Positions 1 to 9,978 are shown, counted from the stretch's first letter. The stretch is 64,000 bases of DNA from Actinacidiphila yanglinensis (GCF_900107965.1 NZ_FNVU01000003.1:602045-666044), one strand, 5' to 3'. Translations and numbers: made by a program. Notes: generated by a model from the sequence alone, not told the origin.

Positions 1-185
1 GCGGCGCCCTGGTCCGCAGCGTCCGCGGCCGACTCAGACTGCTGCTCGCCGGATTCGTCGGCGGCGGCAGGGCGGCATTGCGGGCGGTGGAGGATGCGGG
101 GTACGACGTGCTGGCGGGTTCTCCCAAGGCCACCAAGCCCGTCCTGCTGCGTGAGGTGGGGTCGACATTGCGAAGAGAGGGGTGA
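1..185 (+). CDS. hpnC: HpnC, squalene synthase partner (3' end only)
   Basis: The window opens inside this gene; about 60 C-terminal codons remain, read from base 3 to the TGA at 183-185. The tail contains AGFVGGGRAALRAVE and ends in LLREVGSTLRREG. This matches the C-terminus of trans-isoprenyl diphosphate synthases of the HpnC type, which turn presqualene diphosphate into hydroxysqualene in the HpnC/D/E route to squalene. The assignment rests mainly on position: the next gene is hpnD and the two overlap as GTGA, implying translational coupling in one operon. Too little remains to check catalytic residues. Confidence 0.8.
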   Translation, partial: GALVRSVRGRLRLLLAGFVGGGRAALRAVEDAGYDVLAGSPKATKPVLLREVGSTLRREG

Positions 186-1144
186 CCCGGACCGTGAACG
201 GTTCCGCGCACACGTCCGGACAGGTACTTGCCGCATACAAGTACTGTGAGACCGTGACCGGCCAGGAGGCCCGCAACTTCGCCTACGGAATCCGCCTGCT
301 GCCCACGGCGAAGCGGCAGGCGATGTCGGCGGTCTACGCGTTCTCCCGGCGGGTCGACGACATCGGTGACGGCGAGCTGCCGCCCGACGAGAAGCTGCGC
401 CGCCTGGAGGGCGCCCGCTCGCTGCTGGAGCGGGTCGAGGCCCGCGAGGTGGAGGAGGACGACACCGACCCGGTCGCCGTTGCCCTCGCCGACGCCGCCA
501 GGGTCTTCCCCATCCCGATGGGCGGGCTCGGCGAACTCATCGACGGCGTCCAGATGGATGTTCGAGGCGAGAGCTACGAGACCTGGGACGACCTGGCCAT
601 CTACTGCCGCTGCGTGGCGGGAGCTATCGGTAGGGTCTCGTTGGGCGTTTTCGGCACGGTGAATGGGCACGATCATGCACGTGCCGCCGAATACGCCGAC
701 ACGCTCGGCCTCGCCCTGCAACTCACCAACATCCTGCGCGACGTCCGCGAGGATGCCGGCAACGGACGGACCTACCTGCCCGCCGAGGACCTCGCCAAGT
801 TCGGCTGCGCGGAGGGCTTCCACAGCGACTCCCCGCCGCCCGGATCCGACTTCGCCGGGCTGGTCGAGTTCGAGGTCCGGCGGGCCCGCTCGCTGTTCGC
901 CACCGGATACCGGCTGTTGCCGATGCTCGACCGCAGGAGCGGCGCCTGCGTCGCCGCGATGGCGGGCATCTACCGGCGGTTGCTGGAGCGGATCGCCGCC
1001 GACCCCGAGGCGGTGCTGCGCGGCCGGGTCTCGCTTCCCGGCCGGGAGAAGGCGTACGTCGCGGTCCGCGGCCTGGCCGGAGTCGACGCCCGGCGCACCG
1101 CGCGTACCCCCGCCCCCGTCGCCGACCCGCGGAGGGACGCGTGA
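182..1144 (+). CDS. hpnD: HpnD, presqualene diphosphate synthase
   Basis: 320 residues, squalene/phytoene synthase family. The first aspartate-rich motif is DDIGD at residues 59-63 within YAFSRRVDDIGDGE; the second is DVRED at 187-191 within LTNILRDVREDAGNGRTYLP. Both bind Mg-diphosphate in this family. HpnD condenses two farnesyl diphosphates to presqualene diphosphate, the first committed step of the three-enzyme squalene route. The start is GTG at 182, overlapping the hpnC stop; an in-frame GTG at 194 is an alternative. A 217-base stretch without a gene, rich in CCGTCC-like runs, separates it from hpnE. Confidence 0.93.
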   Translation: MTRTVNGSAHTSGQVLAAYKYCETVTGQEARNFAYGIRLLPTAKRQAMSAVYAFSRRVDDIGDGELPPDEKLRRLEGARSLLERVEAREVEEDDTDPVAVALADAARVFPIPMGGLGELIDGVQMDVRGESYETWDDLAIYCRCVAGAIGRVSLGVFGTVNGHDHARAAEYADTLGLALQLTNILRDVREDAGNGRTYLPAEDLAKFGCAEGFHSDSPPPGSDFAGLVEFEVRRARSLFATGYRLLPMLDRRSGACVAAMAGIYRRLLERIAADPEAVLRGRVSLPGREKAYVAVRGLAGVDARRTARTPAPVADPRRDA

Positions 1145-1361
1145 GATCGACCCGCGTCCACCCAGCGGGTCCCACCGCGCAGTACGCTCCGTCCACGCCG
1201 TCCGTCCGTCCCGCTCCGCCCGCCCTGTCCGCGGGTCCGGTGGCGTTCGTGCGGCCCGTTCCGTACCCGTCGTCCGACCGAGCAACCCTGCCGGCGCTGA
1301 CTGCGTCACCTTCCGCGACGGCTCGCCGCACCCCGCCTGGTGCGGCCCGAGGAGAACGCGC

Positions 1362-2858
1362 ATGACGACCACCCGATCCGGCCCGGAGGCCGGCCCAGCC
1401 GGCGCCGCGGACGACGGCGGCGATCCCGCCCACGGGCGGCGGACCGCCGTCGTGGTCGGCGGCGGGCTGGCCGGGGTGACCGCGGCGCTCGCGCTCGCCG
1501 ACGCCGGGGTCGCGGTGACCCTGACCGAGGCCCGTCCGCGCCTCGGCGGCCTCGCCTTCTCCTTCCGGCGCGGCGACCTGAACGTCGACAACGGCCAGCA
1601 CGTGTTCCTGCGCTGCTGCACCGCCTACCAGTGGTTCCTGGACCGGATCGCCGCCCGCGACCTGGTGACGCTTCAGGACCGGCTGGACGTCCCGGTCTTC
1701 GACGCCGCCACCGGGCGGCTCGGCCGGATCGGCCGGGTGGCGCTGCCGGTTCCGCTGCACCTCGGGCCGAGCCTGCTGCGCTACCCGCACCTGTCGGTGC
1801 GCGAGCGGGCGTCGGTGGGGCGGGCCGCACTCGCGCTGCGCGCCCTGGACCTGGACGACCCCGCGCTGGACCGGATCGACTTCGGCAGTTGGCTCGCGAA
1901 GCGCGGGCAGTCCGCCCGGACTATCGAGGCGCTGTGGGACCTGGTCGGCGTGGCCACCCTCAACGCCACCGCGGGCGAGTCCTCGTTGGGCCTTGCCGCG
2001 AAGGTGTTCAAGACCGGGCTGCTGTCCGAACCGGGTGCGGCCGACATCGGCTGGGCCGCCGCGCCGCTCGGCGACCTGCACGACGTCCGGGCCCGCGCGG
2101 CCCTCGACGCGGCGGGCGTAAGGGTGTTGCTGCGGGCCCGGGCGACCGGCCTGACCCCCCTGACCGGCGACGCCGAGGCAACCGCCGACGGCGGCACGGG
2201 ACGTGACGTCGCACACGCCGGCTGGCGGGTGGACGTCGAGACCGGCCCGGGCCGCGGCGAGCAACTGACCGCCGGCACCGTGGTGTTGGCGGTGCCGCAG
2301 CAGGAGACGCACGACCTGCTGCCGGCCGGCGCGCTGGCCGAGCCGGAAAAGCTCTTGCGCATCGGCACCGCGCCGATCCTCAATGTCCATGTGATCTACG
2401 ACCGGCAGGTGCTCGAACAGCCGTTCCTGGCGGCACTCGGCAGCCCGGTCCAGTTCGTGTTCGACCGCACCAAGAGCTCCGGGCTCACCGGCGGCGGCCA
2501 GTACCTGGCACTGTCCCAGTCGGCCGCACAGGACGAGATCGACCTGCCGGTCGCGGAGTTGCGGCGGCGCTACCTGCCCGAACTGGAGCGGGTGCTGCCC
2601 GCCTCCCGCGGCGCCGGCGTCCGCGACTTCTTCGTCACCCGGGAGCGCACGGCGACCTTCGCGCCCACCCCCGGCGTGGGCGCGCTGCGCCCCGGACCGG
2701 CCACCCGAGCCCCCGGCCTCTACCTGGCCGGTTCATGGACCGCCACCGGCTGGCCCGCGACCATGGAGGGTGCGGTGCGCAGCGGCCTGCACGCCTCCCG
2801 ACAAGCTTTGTCCGTCCTCGGACTGCCCTGCGAGTACGGCGTACTGGAGGCGGCATGA
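1362..2858 (+). CDS. hpnE: HpnE, FAD-dependent hydroxysqualene dehydroxylase
   Basis: 498 residues, amine-oxidase/phytoene-desaturase-like flavoprotein. The dinucleotide-binding motif GGGLAG lies at residues 33-38 (AVVVGGGLAGVTAALALADAG), and the C-terminal FAD-contact segment LYLAGSWTATGWPATMEGA is present. In the HpnCDE pathway it reduces hydroxysqualene to squalene. The ATG at 1362 was chosen because GAGGAG sits at 1349-1354; the open frame runs upstream to 663, but that part overlaps hpnD out of frame. The stop overlaps the next start (ATGA). The first 27 residues are low-complexity and outside the fold. Confidence 0.92.
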   Translation: MTTTRSGPEAGPAGAADDGGDPAHGRRTAVVVGGGLAGVTAALALADAGVAVTLTEARPRLGGLAFSFRRGDLNVDNGQHVFLRCCTAYQWFLDRIAARDLVTLQDRLDVPVFDAATGRLGRIGRVALPVPLHLGPSLLRYPHLSVRERASVGRAALALRALDLDDPALDRIDFGSWLAKRGQSARTIEALWDLVGVATLNATAGESSLGLAAKVFKTGLLSEPGAADIGWAAAPLGDLHDVRARAALDAAGVRVLLRARATGLTPLTGDAEATADGGTGRDVAHAGWRVDVETGPGRGEQLTAGTVVLAVPQQETHDLLPAGALAEPEKLLRIGTAPILNVHVIYDRQVLEQPFLAALGSPVQFVFDRTKSSGLTGGGQYLALSQSAAQDEIDLPVAELRRRYLPELERVLPASRGAGVRDFFVTRERTATFAPTPGVGALRPGPATRAPGLYLAGSWTATGWPATMEGAVRSGLHASRQALSVLGLPCEYGVLEAA

Positions 2859-3934
2859 GTGCAATTGGTGCGACAAGAGGAGAGAACGTGACCGCTGACA
2901 GCGTGATCGCGCTGCTGGAGAACGGCCGCATCCTGACCACCCCCGTGCTGCGCGCGGCGGTGGCACGGCTCGCCCCGCCGATGGACACCGTCGCCTCGTA
3001 CCACTTCGGGTGGATCGACCAGGCCGGCCGGCCCGCGGACGGTGACGGCGGCAAGGCGGTGCGCCCGGCGCTGGCCCTGCTGTCCGCCCAGGCCGCGGGC
3101 GCGCCCGCGGAGACCGGCGTGCCCGGTGCGGTCGCGGTGGAGCTGGTGCACAACTTCTCCCTGCTGCACGACGACCTGATGGACGGTGACGAGCAGCGCC
3201 GGCACCGCGACACGGTGTGGAAGGTGCACGGCCCGGCACAGGCGATCCTGGTGGGCGACGCGCTGTTCGCGCTGGCCAACGAGATCCTGCTGGAGCACGG
3301 CACCGCCGACGCCGGCCGCGCCACCCGCCGGCTGACCACCGCGACCCGCAAACTGATCGACGGTCAGGCCCAGGACATCTCCTTCGAGCACCGCGAGCGG
3401 GTCACCGTCGCCGAGTGCCTGGAGATGGAGGGCAACAAGACCGGGGCCCTGCTGGCCTGCGCCTCCTCCATCGGAGCGGTGCTCGGCGGCGCGTCGGAGT
3501 CCGACGCGGACGCGCTGGAGGAGTACGGCTACCACCTGGGGCTTTCGTTCCAGGCGATCGACGATCTGCTGGGCATCTGGGGGGATCCGGCCACCACCGG
3601 CAAGCAGACCTGGAGCGACCTGAGGCAGCGTAAGAAGTCGCTGCCGGTGGTCGCCGCGCTCGCCGCGGGCGGTCCGGCGTCGGAGCGGCTGGGTGAACTC
3701 CTGGCGGCGGACGCGAAAAATTCCGGATTGATCGAAACTGATGCCTTCAGTGAGGAAGAGTTCGCCCTGCGCGCGGCGTTGATCGAGGAGGCAGGTGGGC
3801 GGGAGTGGACGTCTCAGGAGGCCCGGAGGCAGTACACGACCGCTATCGCCGCACTCGACAAAATGGACATGCCGGACGAAATCCGACGTAAGCTCGTGGG
3901 CCTGGCGGATTTTGTGGTGGTCCGCGAAAAGTAA
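2855..3934 (+). CDS. Polyprenyl diphosphate synthase of the hopanoid operon
   Basis: 359 residues from ATG 2855, which overlaps the hpnE stop by 4 bases. An in-frame GTG at 2888 (348 residues) has a better Shine-Dalgarno (GAGGAGAG just upstream) and could be the true start. It is a trans-prenyltransferase: first aspartate motif DDLMD at 106-110 (LLHDDLMDGDEQRRHRD), second DDLLG at 236-240 (QAIDDLLGIWGD). Its likely job is to make farnesyl diphosphate for HpnD, though chain length cannot be set from sequence alone. The gene sits in the same place in other Streptomyces hopanoid clusters. Confidence 0.9.
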   Translation: MSAIGATRGENVTADSVIALLENGRILTTPVLRAAVARLAPPMDTVASYHFGWIDQAGRPADGDGGKAVRPALALLSAQAAGAPAETGVPGAVAVELVHNFSLLHDDLMDGDEQRRHRDTVWKVHGPAQAILVGDALFALANEILLEHGTADAGRATRRLTTATRKLIDGQAQDISFEHRERVTVAECLEMEGNKTGALLACASSIGAVLGGASESDADALEEYGYHLGLSFQAIDDLLGIWGDPATTGKQTWSDLRQRKKSLPVVAALAAGGPASERLGELLAADAKNSGLIETDAFSEEEFALRAALIEEAGGREWTSQEARRQYTTAIAALDKMDMPDEIRRKLVGLADFVVVREK

Positions 3935-4033
3935 AGAGACAGACGTGGAGCGTATGACGTCGCCGGTCCCACTCACGTGACGGCGGACGGCCGCCCCCGA
4001 CACCGCAGACGTCTCAACTGCAAAGGGGAAGCC

Positions 4034-6115
4034 ATGACAGCGACGACCGATGGCAGTCCAGGAACGCCAACCCACCGGACACCTTCGGCCAGCAGCGCCT
4101 CGGAGCCGGATCCTGTTCCAGCCGGTGACACGGAGGCGGCGGCGCAGCGTGCCGTGCGGCGCGCCGCAGACCATCTCCTGGCACGGCAGCATCCGGACGG
4201 ATGGTGGAAGGGCGACCTCGAGACGAACGTGACGATGGATGCCGAGGACCTGCTGCTGCGGGAGTTCCTCGGCATCCGTGACGCGCACGTCACCGCGGCG
4301 TCGGCCCGCTGGATCCGCTCCCAGCAGCGTGAGGACGGCGCCTGGCCGACCTTCCACGGCGGGCCCGGCGACCTGTCGGCCACCATCGAGGCGTACGTCG
4401 CGCTGCGGCTGGCCGGGGACGAGCCTGACCAGGCGCACATGCAGCTGGCCGCCAAGTGGTCCCGCGGCGAGGGGGGAGTGGCCGCGAGCCGGGTCTTCAC
4501 CCGGATCTGGCTGGCCCTGTTCGGCTGGTGGAGCTGGGACGACCTGCCGGAGATGCCGCCCGAGGTCATCTTCCTGCCCAAGTGGATGCCGCTGAACATC
4601 TACTCGTTCGGCTGCTGGGCCCGGCAGACCATCGTGCCGCTCACCGTCGTCGGCGCCCACCGGCCGGTGCGGCCCGCGCCGTTCGGTATCGACGAGCTGC
4701 ATCTCGACCCGGGCCGGCCCAACCCCAAGCGCCGCCGGAAGTCCATCACCAGCTGGGACGGCGTCTTCCAGCGCCTGGACCAGGTGCTGCACGTCTACCG
4801 CCGGTTCAGCCCGCGCATGGTGCGCCGCAGCGCGATGAACGCCTGCGCCCGCTGGATCATCGAGCGGCAGGAGGCCGACGGCTGCTGGGGCGGGATCCAA
4901 CCGCCGGCCGTCTACTCGGTGATCGCCCTCCACCTGCTCGGATACGACCTGGACCACCCGGTGGTGAAGGCCGGGCTGGACTCGCTGGATCGTTTCGCCG
5001 TGTGGCCCGAGGAGGGCGTGCGGATGATCGAGGCGTGCCAGTCCCCGGTCTGGGACACTTGTCTGGCCGCGATCGCGCTCGCCGACGCCGGCGTTCCCGC
5101 CGACGACCCCGCGCTGATCAAGGCCGCGGACTGGATGCTCGGCGAGCAGATCACCCGCCCCGGCGACTGGTCCGTGCAGCGCCCGCAACTGGCGCCCGGC
5201 GGCTGGGCCTTCGAGTTCCACAACGACAACTACCCGGACATCGACGACACCGCCGAGGTGGTGCTCGCGCTGCGCCGGATCGACCACCCCGACCGGGCCC
5301 GGTTGGACTCGGCGATCGACAAGGCGGTGCGCTGGAACGTCGGCATGCAGTCGAGGAACGGCGCATGGGGCGCCTTCGACGCCGACAACACCAGCTCCTT
5401 CCCGAACCGGTTGCCCTTCTGCGACTTCGGCGAGGTGATCGACCCGCCGTCGGCCGACGTGACCGCACACGTGGTGGAGATGCTGGCCGCGCTCGGCCTG
5501 GAGCACGACGGGCACACCCGGCGCGGCATCGAGTGGCTGCTGTCGGAACAGGAGGACAGCGGCGCCTGGTTCGGCCGCTGGGGCGTCAACTACATCTACG
5601 GCACCGGGTCGGCCGTCCCGGCGCTGGCCGCGGCCGGGCTGGGCCCGGAGCACCCGTCGATCCGCCGGGCCGTCGACTGGCTGCACGAGGTGCAGAACGC
5701 CGACGGCGGCTGGGGCGAGGACCTGAGGTCGTACTCCGAGCAGGAGTGGGCCGGGCGCGGGCACTCGACGCCCTCGCAGACCGCGTGGGCGCTGATGGCG
5801 CTGCTGGCGGCCGGCGAGCGGGACACCGACTCCGTCGAGCGCGGGGTGCGATGGCTGGCCGAGACCCAGCTGCCGGACGGGTCGTGGGACGAGCCGTACT
5901 TCACCGGTACCGGTTTCCCGCGCGACTTCTCGATCAACTACCACCTGTACCGGATGGTCTTCCCGCTGACCGCGCTCGGCCGCTACGTGCGCTCCGAGCC
6001 CTTCGGCGCCGGCCACCCGGCGGTCCCGGCCGGCGCCGCGGCCACGCCGCCCGCCCCGGGGACGCCGGGCACCGTCTCGCCCACCACCATCGCGAGCACC
6101 GGAAAGGGGGCCTAG
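4034..6115 (+). CDS. shc: Squalene-hopene cyclase
   Basis: 693 residues, close to the family norm. The catalytic acid motif DIDD (DxDD) is at 402-405, within YPDIDDTAEVV. Multiple QW-type repeats are seen, for example RQHPDGWW, QEADGCWGGIQP, QNADGGWGED and LPDGSWDEPYF. The enzyme cyclises squalene to hopene/hopanol at the membrane. The ATG at 4034 has AAGGGGAA upstream; a longer GTG start at 3977 would add 19 unlikely residues. The C-terminal 40 residues are Pro/Ala-rich and probably disordered. A 99-base gap precedes it; hpnG follows after 3 bases. Confidence 0.96.
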   Translation: MTATTDGSPGTPTHRTPSASSASEPDPVPAGDTEAAAQRAVRRAADHLLARQHPDGWWKGDLETNVTMDAEDLLLREFLGIRDAHVTAASARWIRSQQREDGAWPTFHGGPGDLSATIEAYVALRLAGDEPDQAHMQLAAKWSRGEGGVAASRVFTRIWLALFGWWSWDDLPEMPPEVIFLPKWMPLNIYSFGCWARQTIVPLTVVGAHRPVRPAPFGIDELHLDPGRPNPKRRRKSITSWDGVFQRLDQVLHVYRRFSPRMVRRSAMNACARWIIERQEADGCWGGIQPPAVYSVIALHLLGYDLDHPVVKAGLDSLDRFAVWPEEGVRMIEACQSPVWDTCLAAIALADAGVPADDPALIKAADWMLGEQITRPGDWSVQRPQLAPGGWAFEFHNDNYPDIDDTAEVVLALRRIDHPDRARLDSAIDKAVRWNVGMQSRNGAWGAFDADNTSSFPNRLPFCDFGEVIDPPSADVTAHVVEMLAALGLEHDGHTRRGIEWLLSEQEDSGAWFGRWGVNYIYGTGSAVPALAAAGLGPEHPSIRRAVDWLHEVQNADGGWGEDLRSYSEQEWAGRGHSTPSQTAWALMALLAAGERDTDSVERGVRWLAETQLPDGSWDEPYFTGTGFPRDFSINYHLYRMVFPLTALGRYVRSEPFGAGHPAVPAGAAATPPAPGTPGTVSPTTIASTGKGA

Positions 6116-6118
6116 TTC

Positions 6119-6736
6119 GTGGGCCGTCCCCGACCCCCGCTGATGGTGGTGTGCGCCCTGCCCATCGAGCGCTTCGCGCTGCGCAGGGGCATCGCCAGAA
6201 GCACCGCGGACTTCCCCGTCACCGTGCTGAGAACCGGCATGGGGCCGAAGAACGCGGAACGGGCTGTCGTCCAGGCCCTGCAGGACCCGGCGCTGCACGA
6301 AGGGTCCGTCCTGACCACCGGCTTCTGCGCGGGGCTCGCCCCCGGCATGCGGCCGGGAGATGTCGTCGTGTCCGACGACGGGCACGAGAGCGCGACGCTG
6401 GCCGCCGCGCTCAAGGCCACTCTCGCGGACAGGGGACTCACCGTGCACACCGGCACGCTGGCGGAATCCGATCACGTCGTGCGGGGCGCCGAGCGCGCCG
6501 CACTCGCGGCGACTGGTGCCATCGCCGTGGACATGGAGTCGGCCGCGATGCGCCGCGCCGCCCTCGCCGAGGGCGCGCACCGCATCGCGGCGGCCCGCGT
6601 CGTCGTCGACACGCCCGAGTTCGAACTCGTGCGCGTCGGCACGCTCCGCACCGGAGTCATCGCATTCCGCGTGCTCAGAGATCTTGTTCCCGCCTTTCTC
6701 GATTGGCACCGCACTACCGTGCTCCCCTGGAGGTGA
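6119..6736 (+). CDS. hpnG: HpnG, adenosylhopane nucleosidase
   Basis: 205 residues, nucleoside phosphorylase superfamily. Seen are VLRTGMGPKNAERAV near the N-terminus, VLTTGFCAGLAPGMRPGDVV in the middle and AVDMESAAMRRAA, the purine/ribose-binding MES motif. HpnG removes adenine from adenosylhopane, giving ribosylhopane, directly after HpnH acts. The GTG start at 6119 follows the shc stop by 3 bases, with GGAAAGGGGG upstream inside shc. hpnH starts 5 bases after its stop, so shc-hpnG-hpnH are very probably co-transcribed and coupled. Confidence 0.9.
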   Translation: MGRPRPPLMVVCALPIERFALRRGIARSTADFPVTVLRTGMGPKNAERAVVQALQDPALHEGSVLTTGFCAGLAPGMRPGDVVVSDDGHESATLAAALKATLADRGLTVHTGTLAESDHVVRGAERAALAATGAIAVDMESAAMRRAALAEGAHRIAAARVVVDTPEFELVRVGTLRTGVIAFRVLRDLVPAFLDWHRTTVLPWR

Positions 6737-6741
6737 GCTAG

Positions 6742-7770
6742 ATGGCCATGCCGCTCCGTCAGACCGTCCGCGTCGCGTCGTACCTCTTCGAACAGAAAAT
6801 GGTCCGGCGTCGCGAAAAGTTCCCGTTGATCGTCGAACTCGAACCGCTCTTCGCCTGCAACCTCAAATGTGAGGGCTGCGGCAAGATCCAGCACCCGGCC
6901 GGAGTGCTGAAGCAGCGCATGCCGGTGGCCCAGGCCGTCGGGGCGGTGCTGGAGTCGGGTGCGCCGATGGTCTCCATCGCGGGCGGCGAGCCGTTGATGC
7001 ACCCCCAGATCGACGAGATCGTCCGCCAGCTGGTGGCCAAGAAGAAGTACGTATTCCTCTGCACCAACGCCCTGCTCATGCGTAAGAAAATGGACAAGTT
7101 CACACCGTCCCCTTACTTTGCCTTTACTGTTCATATTGACGGCATGCGTGAGCGGCACGACGAATCCGTGGCGAAGGAGGGCACCTTCGACGAGGCCGTG
7201 GCCGCGATCAAGGAGGCCAAGCGCCGCGGCTTCCGGGTGACCACCAACTCCACCTTCTTCAACACCGACACCCCGCAGACCCTCATCGAGGTGCTCAACT
7301 TCCTCAACGACGACCTGCAGGTCGACGAGATGATGCTGTCGCCCGCGTACGCGTACGAGAAGGCGCCCGACCAGGACCACTTCCTCGGCGTCGAGCAGAC
7401 CCGCGAGCTGTTCCGCAAGGCGTTCGGGGACGGCAACCGGAAGAAGTGGCGGCTCAACCACAGCCCGCTCTTCCTGGACTTCCTGGAGGGCAAGGCGGAC
7501 TTCCCCTGCACTGCCTGGGCGATCCCGAACTACTCGCTCTTCGGCTGGCAGCGCCCCTGCTACCTGATGAGCGACGGCTACGTGCCGACGTACCAGAAGC
7601 TGCTCGACGAGACCGACTGGGACAAGTACGGCCGGGGCAAGGACGAGCGCTGCGACAACTGCATGGCCCACTGCGGCTACGAGCCCACGGCCGTGCTGGC
7701 GACCATGGGCTCGCTGAAGGAGTCCATCCGCGCCGCCCGGGAGACCGTCGCGTCCAACCGCGCGAAGTGA
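6742..7770 (+). CDS. hpnH: HpnH, radical SAM adenosylhopane synthase
   Basis: 342 residues. The radical-SAM cluster motif CxxxCxxC is C39-C43-C46 in FACNLKCEGCGK, followed by SIAGGEPLMHP, the SAM-binding GGEP. The C-terminus carries CDNCMAHCGYEP, the extra cysteine segment typical of HpnH. It attaches the 5'-deoxyadenosyl group of SAM to diploptene, the first C35 step. It starts 5 bases after hpnG with GGAGGTGAG as ribosome-binding site. A long perfect inverted repeat directly follows the stop. Confidence 0.95.
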   Translation: MAMPLRQTVRVASYLFEQKMVRRREKFPLIVELEPLFACNLKCEGCGKIQHPAGVLKQRMPVAQAVGAVLESGAPMVSIAGGEPLMHPQIDEIVRQLVAKKKYVFLCTNALLMRKKMDKFTPSPYFAFTVHIDGMRERHDESVAKEGTFDEAVAAIKEAKRRGFRVTTNSTFFNTDTPQTLIEVLNFLNDDLQVDEMMLSPAYAYEKAPDQDHFLGVEQTRELFRKAFGDGNRKKWRLNHSPLFLDFLEGKADFPCTAWAIPNYSLFGWQRPCYLMSDGYVPTYQKLLDETDWDKYGRGKDERCDNCMAHCGYEPTAVLATMGSLKESIRAARETVASNRAK

Positions 7771-7781
7771 CCTTCCCGTAA

Positions 7782-7838
7782 GCGGGTACGAGCCATCGGC
7801 GACGGCGGCCTTCGCCGTCGCCGATGGCTCGTACCCGC
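7782..7838 (+). terminator. 26-bp perfect inverted repeat after hpnH
   Basis: Arms 7782-7807 and 7813-7838 are exact reverse complements over 26 bases, with a 5-base loop GCCTT. There is no run of T after it, which is usual for GC-rich actinomycete terminators. It lies 11 bases after the hpnH stop and 64 bases before dxs. It may end or attenuate transcription between hpnH and dxs, or protect the upstream mRNA from 3' decay. Confidence 0.8.
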
Positions 7839-7902
7839 ACTGCCACCGGCCGGTCAGCGGCCGGCGAACCACCGCAATCCCCGGCAGGAACGAGGTCCCT
7901 GT

Positions 7903-9978
7903 ATGTCGATGCTGGAGAACATCAAAGGCCCCCACGACCTGAAGGCTCTGCCGGACGGCCGGCTCGACGAACTCGCCGCCGACATCCGCCACTTCCTCGT
8001 CGAGGCGGTCGCCAGGACCGGTGGCCACCTCGGCCCCAACCTCGGCGTGGTGGAGCTGACGATCGCGCTGCACCGCGTCTTCGACTCACCGGCCGACCGC
8101 ATCCTGTGGGACACCGGCCACCAGTCCTACGTGCACAAGCTGCTCACCGGCCGGCAGGACTTCTCCAAACTCCGCAGCAAGGGCGGCCTGTCCGGCTACC
8201 CCTCCCGCGCCGAGTCCGAGCACGACGTGATCGAGAACAGCCACGCCTCCACCGTGCTCGGCTGGGCCGACGGCCTCGCCAAGGCCAACGAGGTGCGCGG
8301 CCGCGACGACCGGGTGGTCGCCGTGATCGGCGACGGCGCGCTGACCGGCGGCATGGCCTGGGAGGCGCTGAACAACATCGCCGCCGCCAAGGACCGCCCG
8401 TTGATCATCGTCGTCAACGACAACGAGCGCTCCTACGCCCCCACCATCGGCGGCCTGGCCAGCCACCTCGCCACCCTGCGCACCACCGACGGCTACGAGC
8501 GCTTCCTGTCCTGGGGCAAGCAGTTCCTCCAGCAGACCCCGGTGATCGGCCAGCCGCTCTACGAGTCGCTGCACGGCGCCAAGAAGGGCTTCAAGGACGC
8601 CTTCGCGCCACAGGGCATGTTCGAGGACCTGGGGCTGAAGTACCTCGGCCCGATCGACGGCCACGACATCGAGGCGGTGGAGTCCGCGCTGCGCCGCGCC
8701 CGCCGCTTCCACGGCCCGGTGCTGGTGCACTGCATCACCGAGAAGGGCCGCGGGTACGCCGCCGCCGAGCAGGACGAGGCGGACCACTTCCACACCGTCG
8801 GCGCCATGGACCCGCTGACCTGCCTGCCGCTCGCACCCTCCCAAGGACCCTCCTGGACCTCGGTGTTCGGCGAGGAACTGGTCGCGATCGGTGCCGAGCG
8901 GCCCGACGTGGTGGCCGTCACCGCGGCCATGCTGCAGCCGGTCGGCCTGGAGCGGTTCGCCGCCGCCTACCCGCACCGCGTCTTCGACGTCGGCATCGCC
9001 GAGCAGCACGCGGCGACCTCCGCGGCGGGTCTGGCCACCGGCGGGCTGCACCCCGTCGTCGCGGTGTACGCGACCTTCCTGAACCGGGCCTTCGACCAGG
9101 TGCTGATGGACGTCGCGCTGCACCGCTGCGGCGTGACCTTCGTCCTCGACCGGGCCGGGGTCACCGGCGTCGACGGCGCCTCGCACAACGGCATGTGGGA
9201 CATGTCCGTCCTCCAGGTCGTACCGGGGCTGCGGATCGCGGCGCCCCGCGACGCCGACCAGCTGCGCGCGCAACTGCGCGAGGCGGTCGCCGTGGACGAC
9301 GCGCCCACCGTCGTCCGCTTCCCGAAGGAGACCGCGGGCGCGCAGGTGCCCGCGGTCGGCCGGGCCGGCGGCGTCGACATCCTGCGCCGGCCCGCCGACG
9401 GGCTGGGGCCCGACGTGCTGCTGGTCTCCGTCGGCGCGCTCGCCGGCACCTGCCTGTCCGTCGCGGAGTTGCTGGCCGGGCGCGGCATCGGCGTCACCGT
9501 GGTCGACCCGCGCTGGGTGAAGCCGGTCGACCCCGCGCTGCCCGAACTCGCCGCCGCCCACCGCATGGTGGCCGTCGTGGAGGACAACGGCCGTGCCGCG
9601 GGCGTCGGTTGCGCGATCGCCCAGGCACTGCGGGACGCGTCCGTCGACGTGCCGCTGCGGGACTTCGGCATCCCCCCGCAGTTCCTGGCGCACGCCAAGC
9701 GGAGCGAGGTGCTGGCCGACATCGGGCTGACCCCGGCGGAGATCGCCGGGTCCGTCGGCGCGTCCTTCCTGCGGCTCGCCGCGCGGGACGCACGCGGGGC
9801 CGAGCCCGCCGCGGTGCCCGAGCCCGCCGCGGCGTCCGAGCCCGCCGCGGCGTCCGAGCCGGGCGCTGCCGGCGGGACCGTACCCGGTCAGGCCGACCCG
9901 ACCGGTCCCGACGCCGCGCGCCCGGCGCATACTTCGGGTGGCAGCACCCCCCGCACGCGAGGAGCAGGTGAACGATGA
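7903..9978 (+). CDS. dxs: 1-deoxy-D-xylulose-5-phosphate synthase
   Basis: 691 residues. The thiamine-diphosphate motif GDGALTGG starts at residue 143 and its partner asparagines fall at 157-158. N-terminal [13 protein letters not shown] and C-terminal [19 protein letters not shown] are characteristic of DXS. It condenses pyruvate and glyceraldehyde-3-phosphate, the entry step of the MEP pathway, and so feeds isoprenoid precursors to this operon; it is probably a dedicated second copy. A Pro/Ala/Glu tail of about 60 residues extends past the usual end and contains an 18-bp tandem repeat. The stop overlaps the aminotransferase start (ATGA). Confidence 0.95.
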   Translation: MSMLENIKGPHDLKALPDGRLDELAADIRHFLVEAVARTGGHLGPNLGVVELTIALHRVFDSPADRILWDTGHQSYVHKLLTGRQDFSKLRSKGGLSGYPSRAESEHDVIENSHASTVLGWADGLAKANEVRGRDDRVVAVIGDGALTGGMAWEALNNIAAAKDRPLIIVVNDNERSYAPTIGGLASHLATLRTTDGYERFLSWGKQFLQQTPVIGQPLYESLHGAKKGFKDAFAPQGMFEDLGLKYLGPIDGHDIEAVESALRRARRFHGPVLVHCITEKGRGYAAAEQDEADHFHTVGAMDPLTCLPLAPSQGPSWTSVFGEELVAIGAERPDVVAVTAAMLQPVGLERFAAAYPHRVFDVGIAEQHAATSAAGLATGGLHPVVAVYATFLNRAFDQVLMDVALHRCGVTFVLDRAGVTGVDGASHNGMWDMSVLQVVPGLRIAAPRDADQLRAQLREAVAVDDAPTVVRFPKETAGAQVPAVGRAGGVDILRRPADGLGPDVLLVSVGALAGTCLSVAELLAGRGIGVTVVDPRWVKPVDPALPELAAAHRMVAVVEDNGRAAGVGCAIAQALRDASVDVPLRDFGIPPQFLAHAKRSEVLADIGLTPAEIAGSVGASFLRLAARDARGAEPAAVPEPAAASEPAAASEPGAAGGTVPGQADPTGPDAARPAHTSGGSTPRTRGAGER
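9802..9855 (+). repeat. 18-bp tandem repeat in the dxs tail
   Basis: Three adjacent 18-base units (9802, 9820, 9838) encode [12 protein letters not shown] and EPAAAS. The last two are identical at the DNA level. They make a flexible Glu/Pro/Ala tail outside the catalytic fold and are a likely site of length variation. Confidence 0.8.

Noticed and set aside
2720..6709. 1329-codon open frame on the minus strand
   Set aside because: It is antisense to hpnE, the prenyltransferase, shc and hpnG, all with clear motifs. Its Gly/Arg/Val-rich composition is that of a GC-rich shadow.
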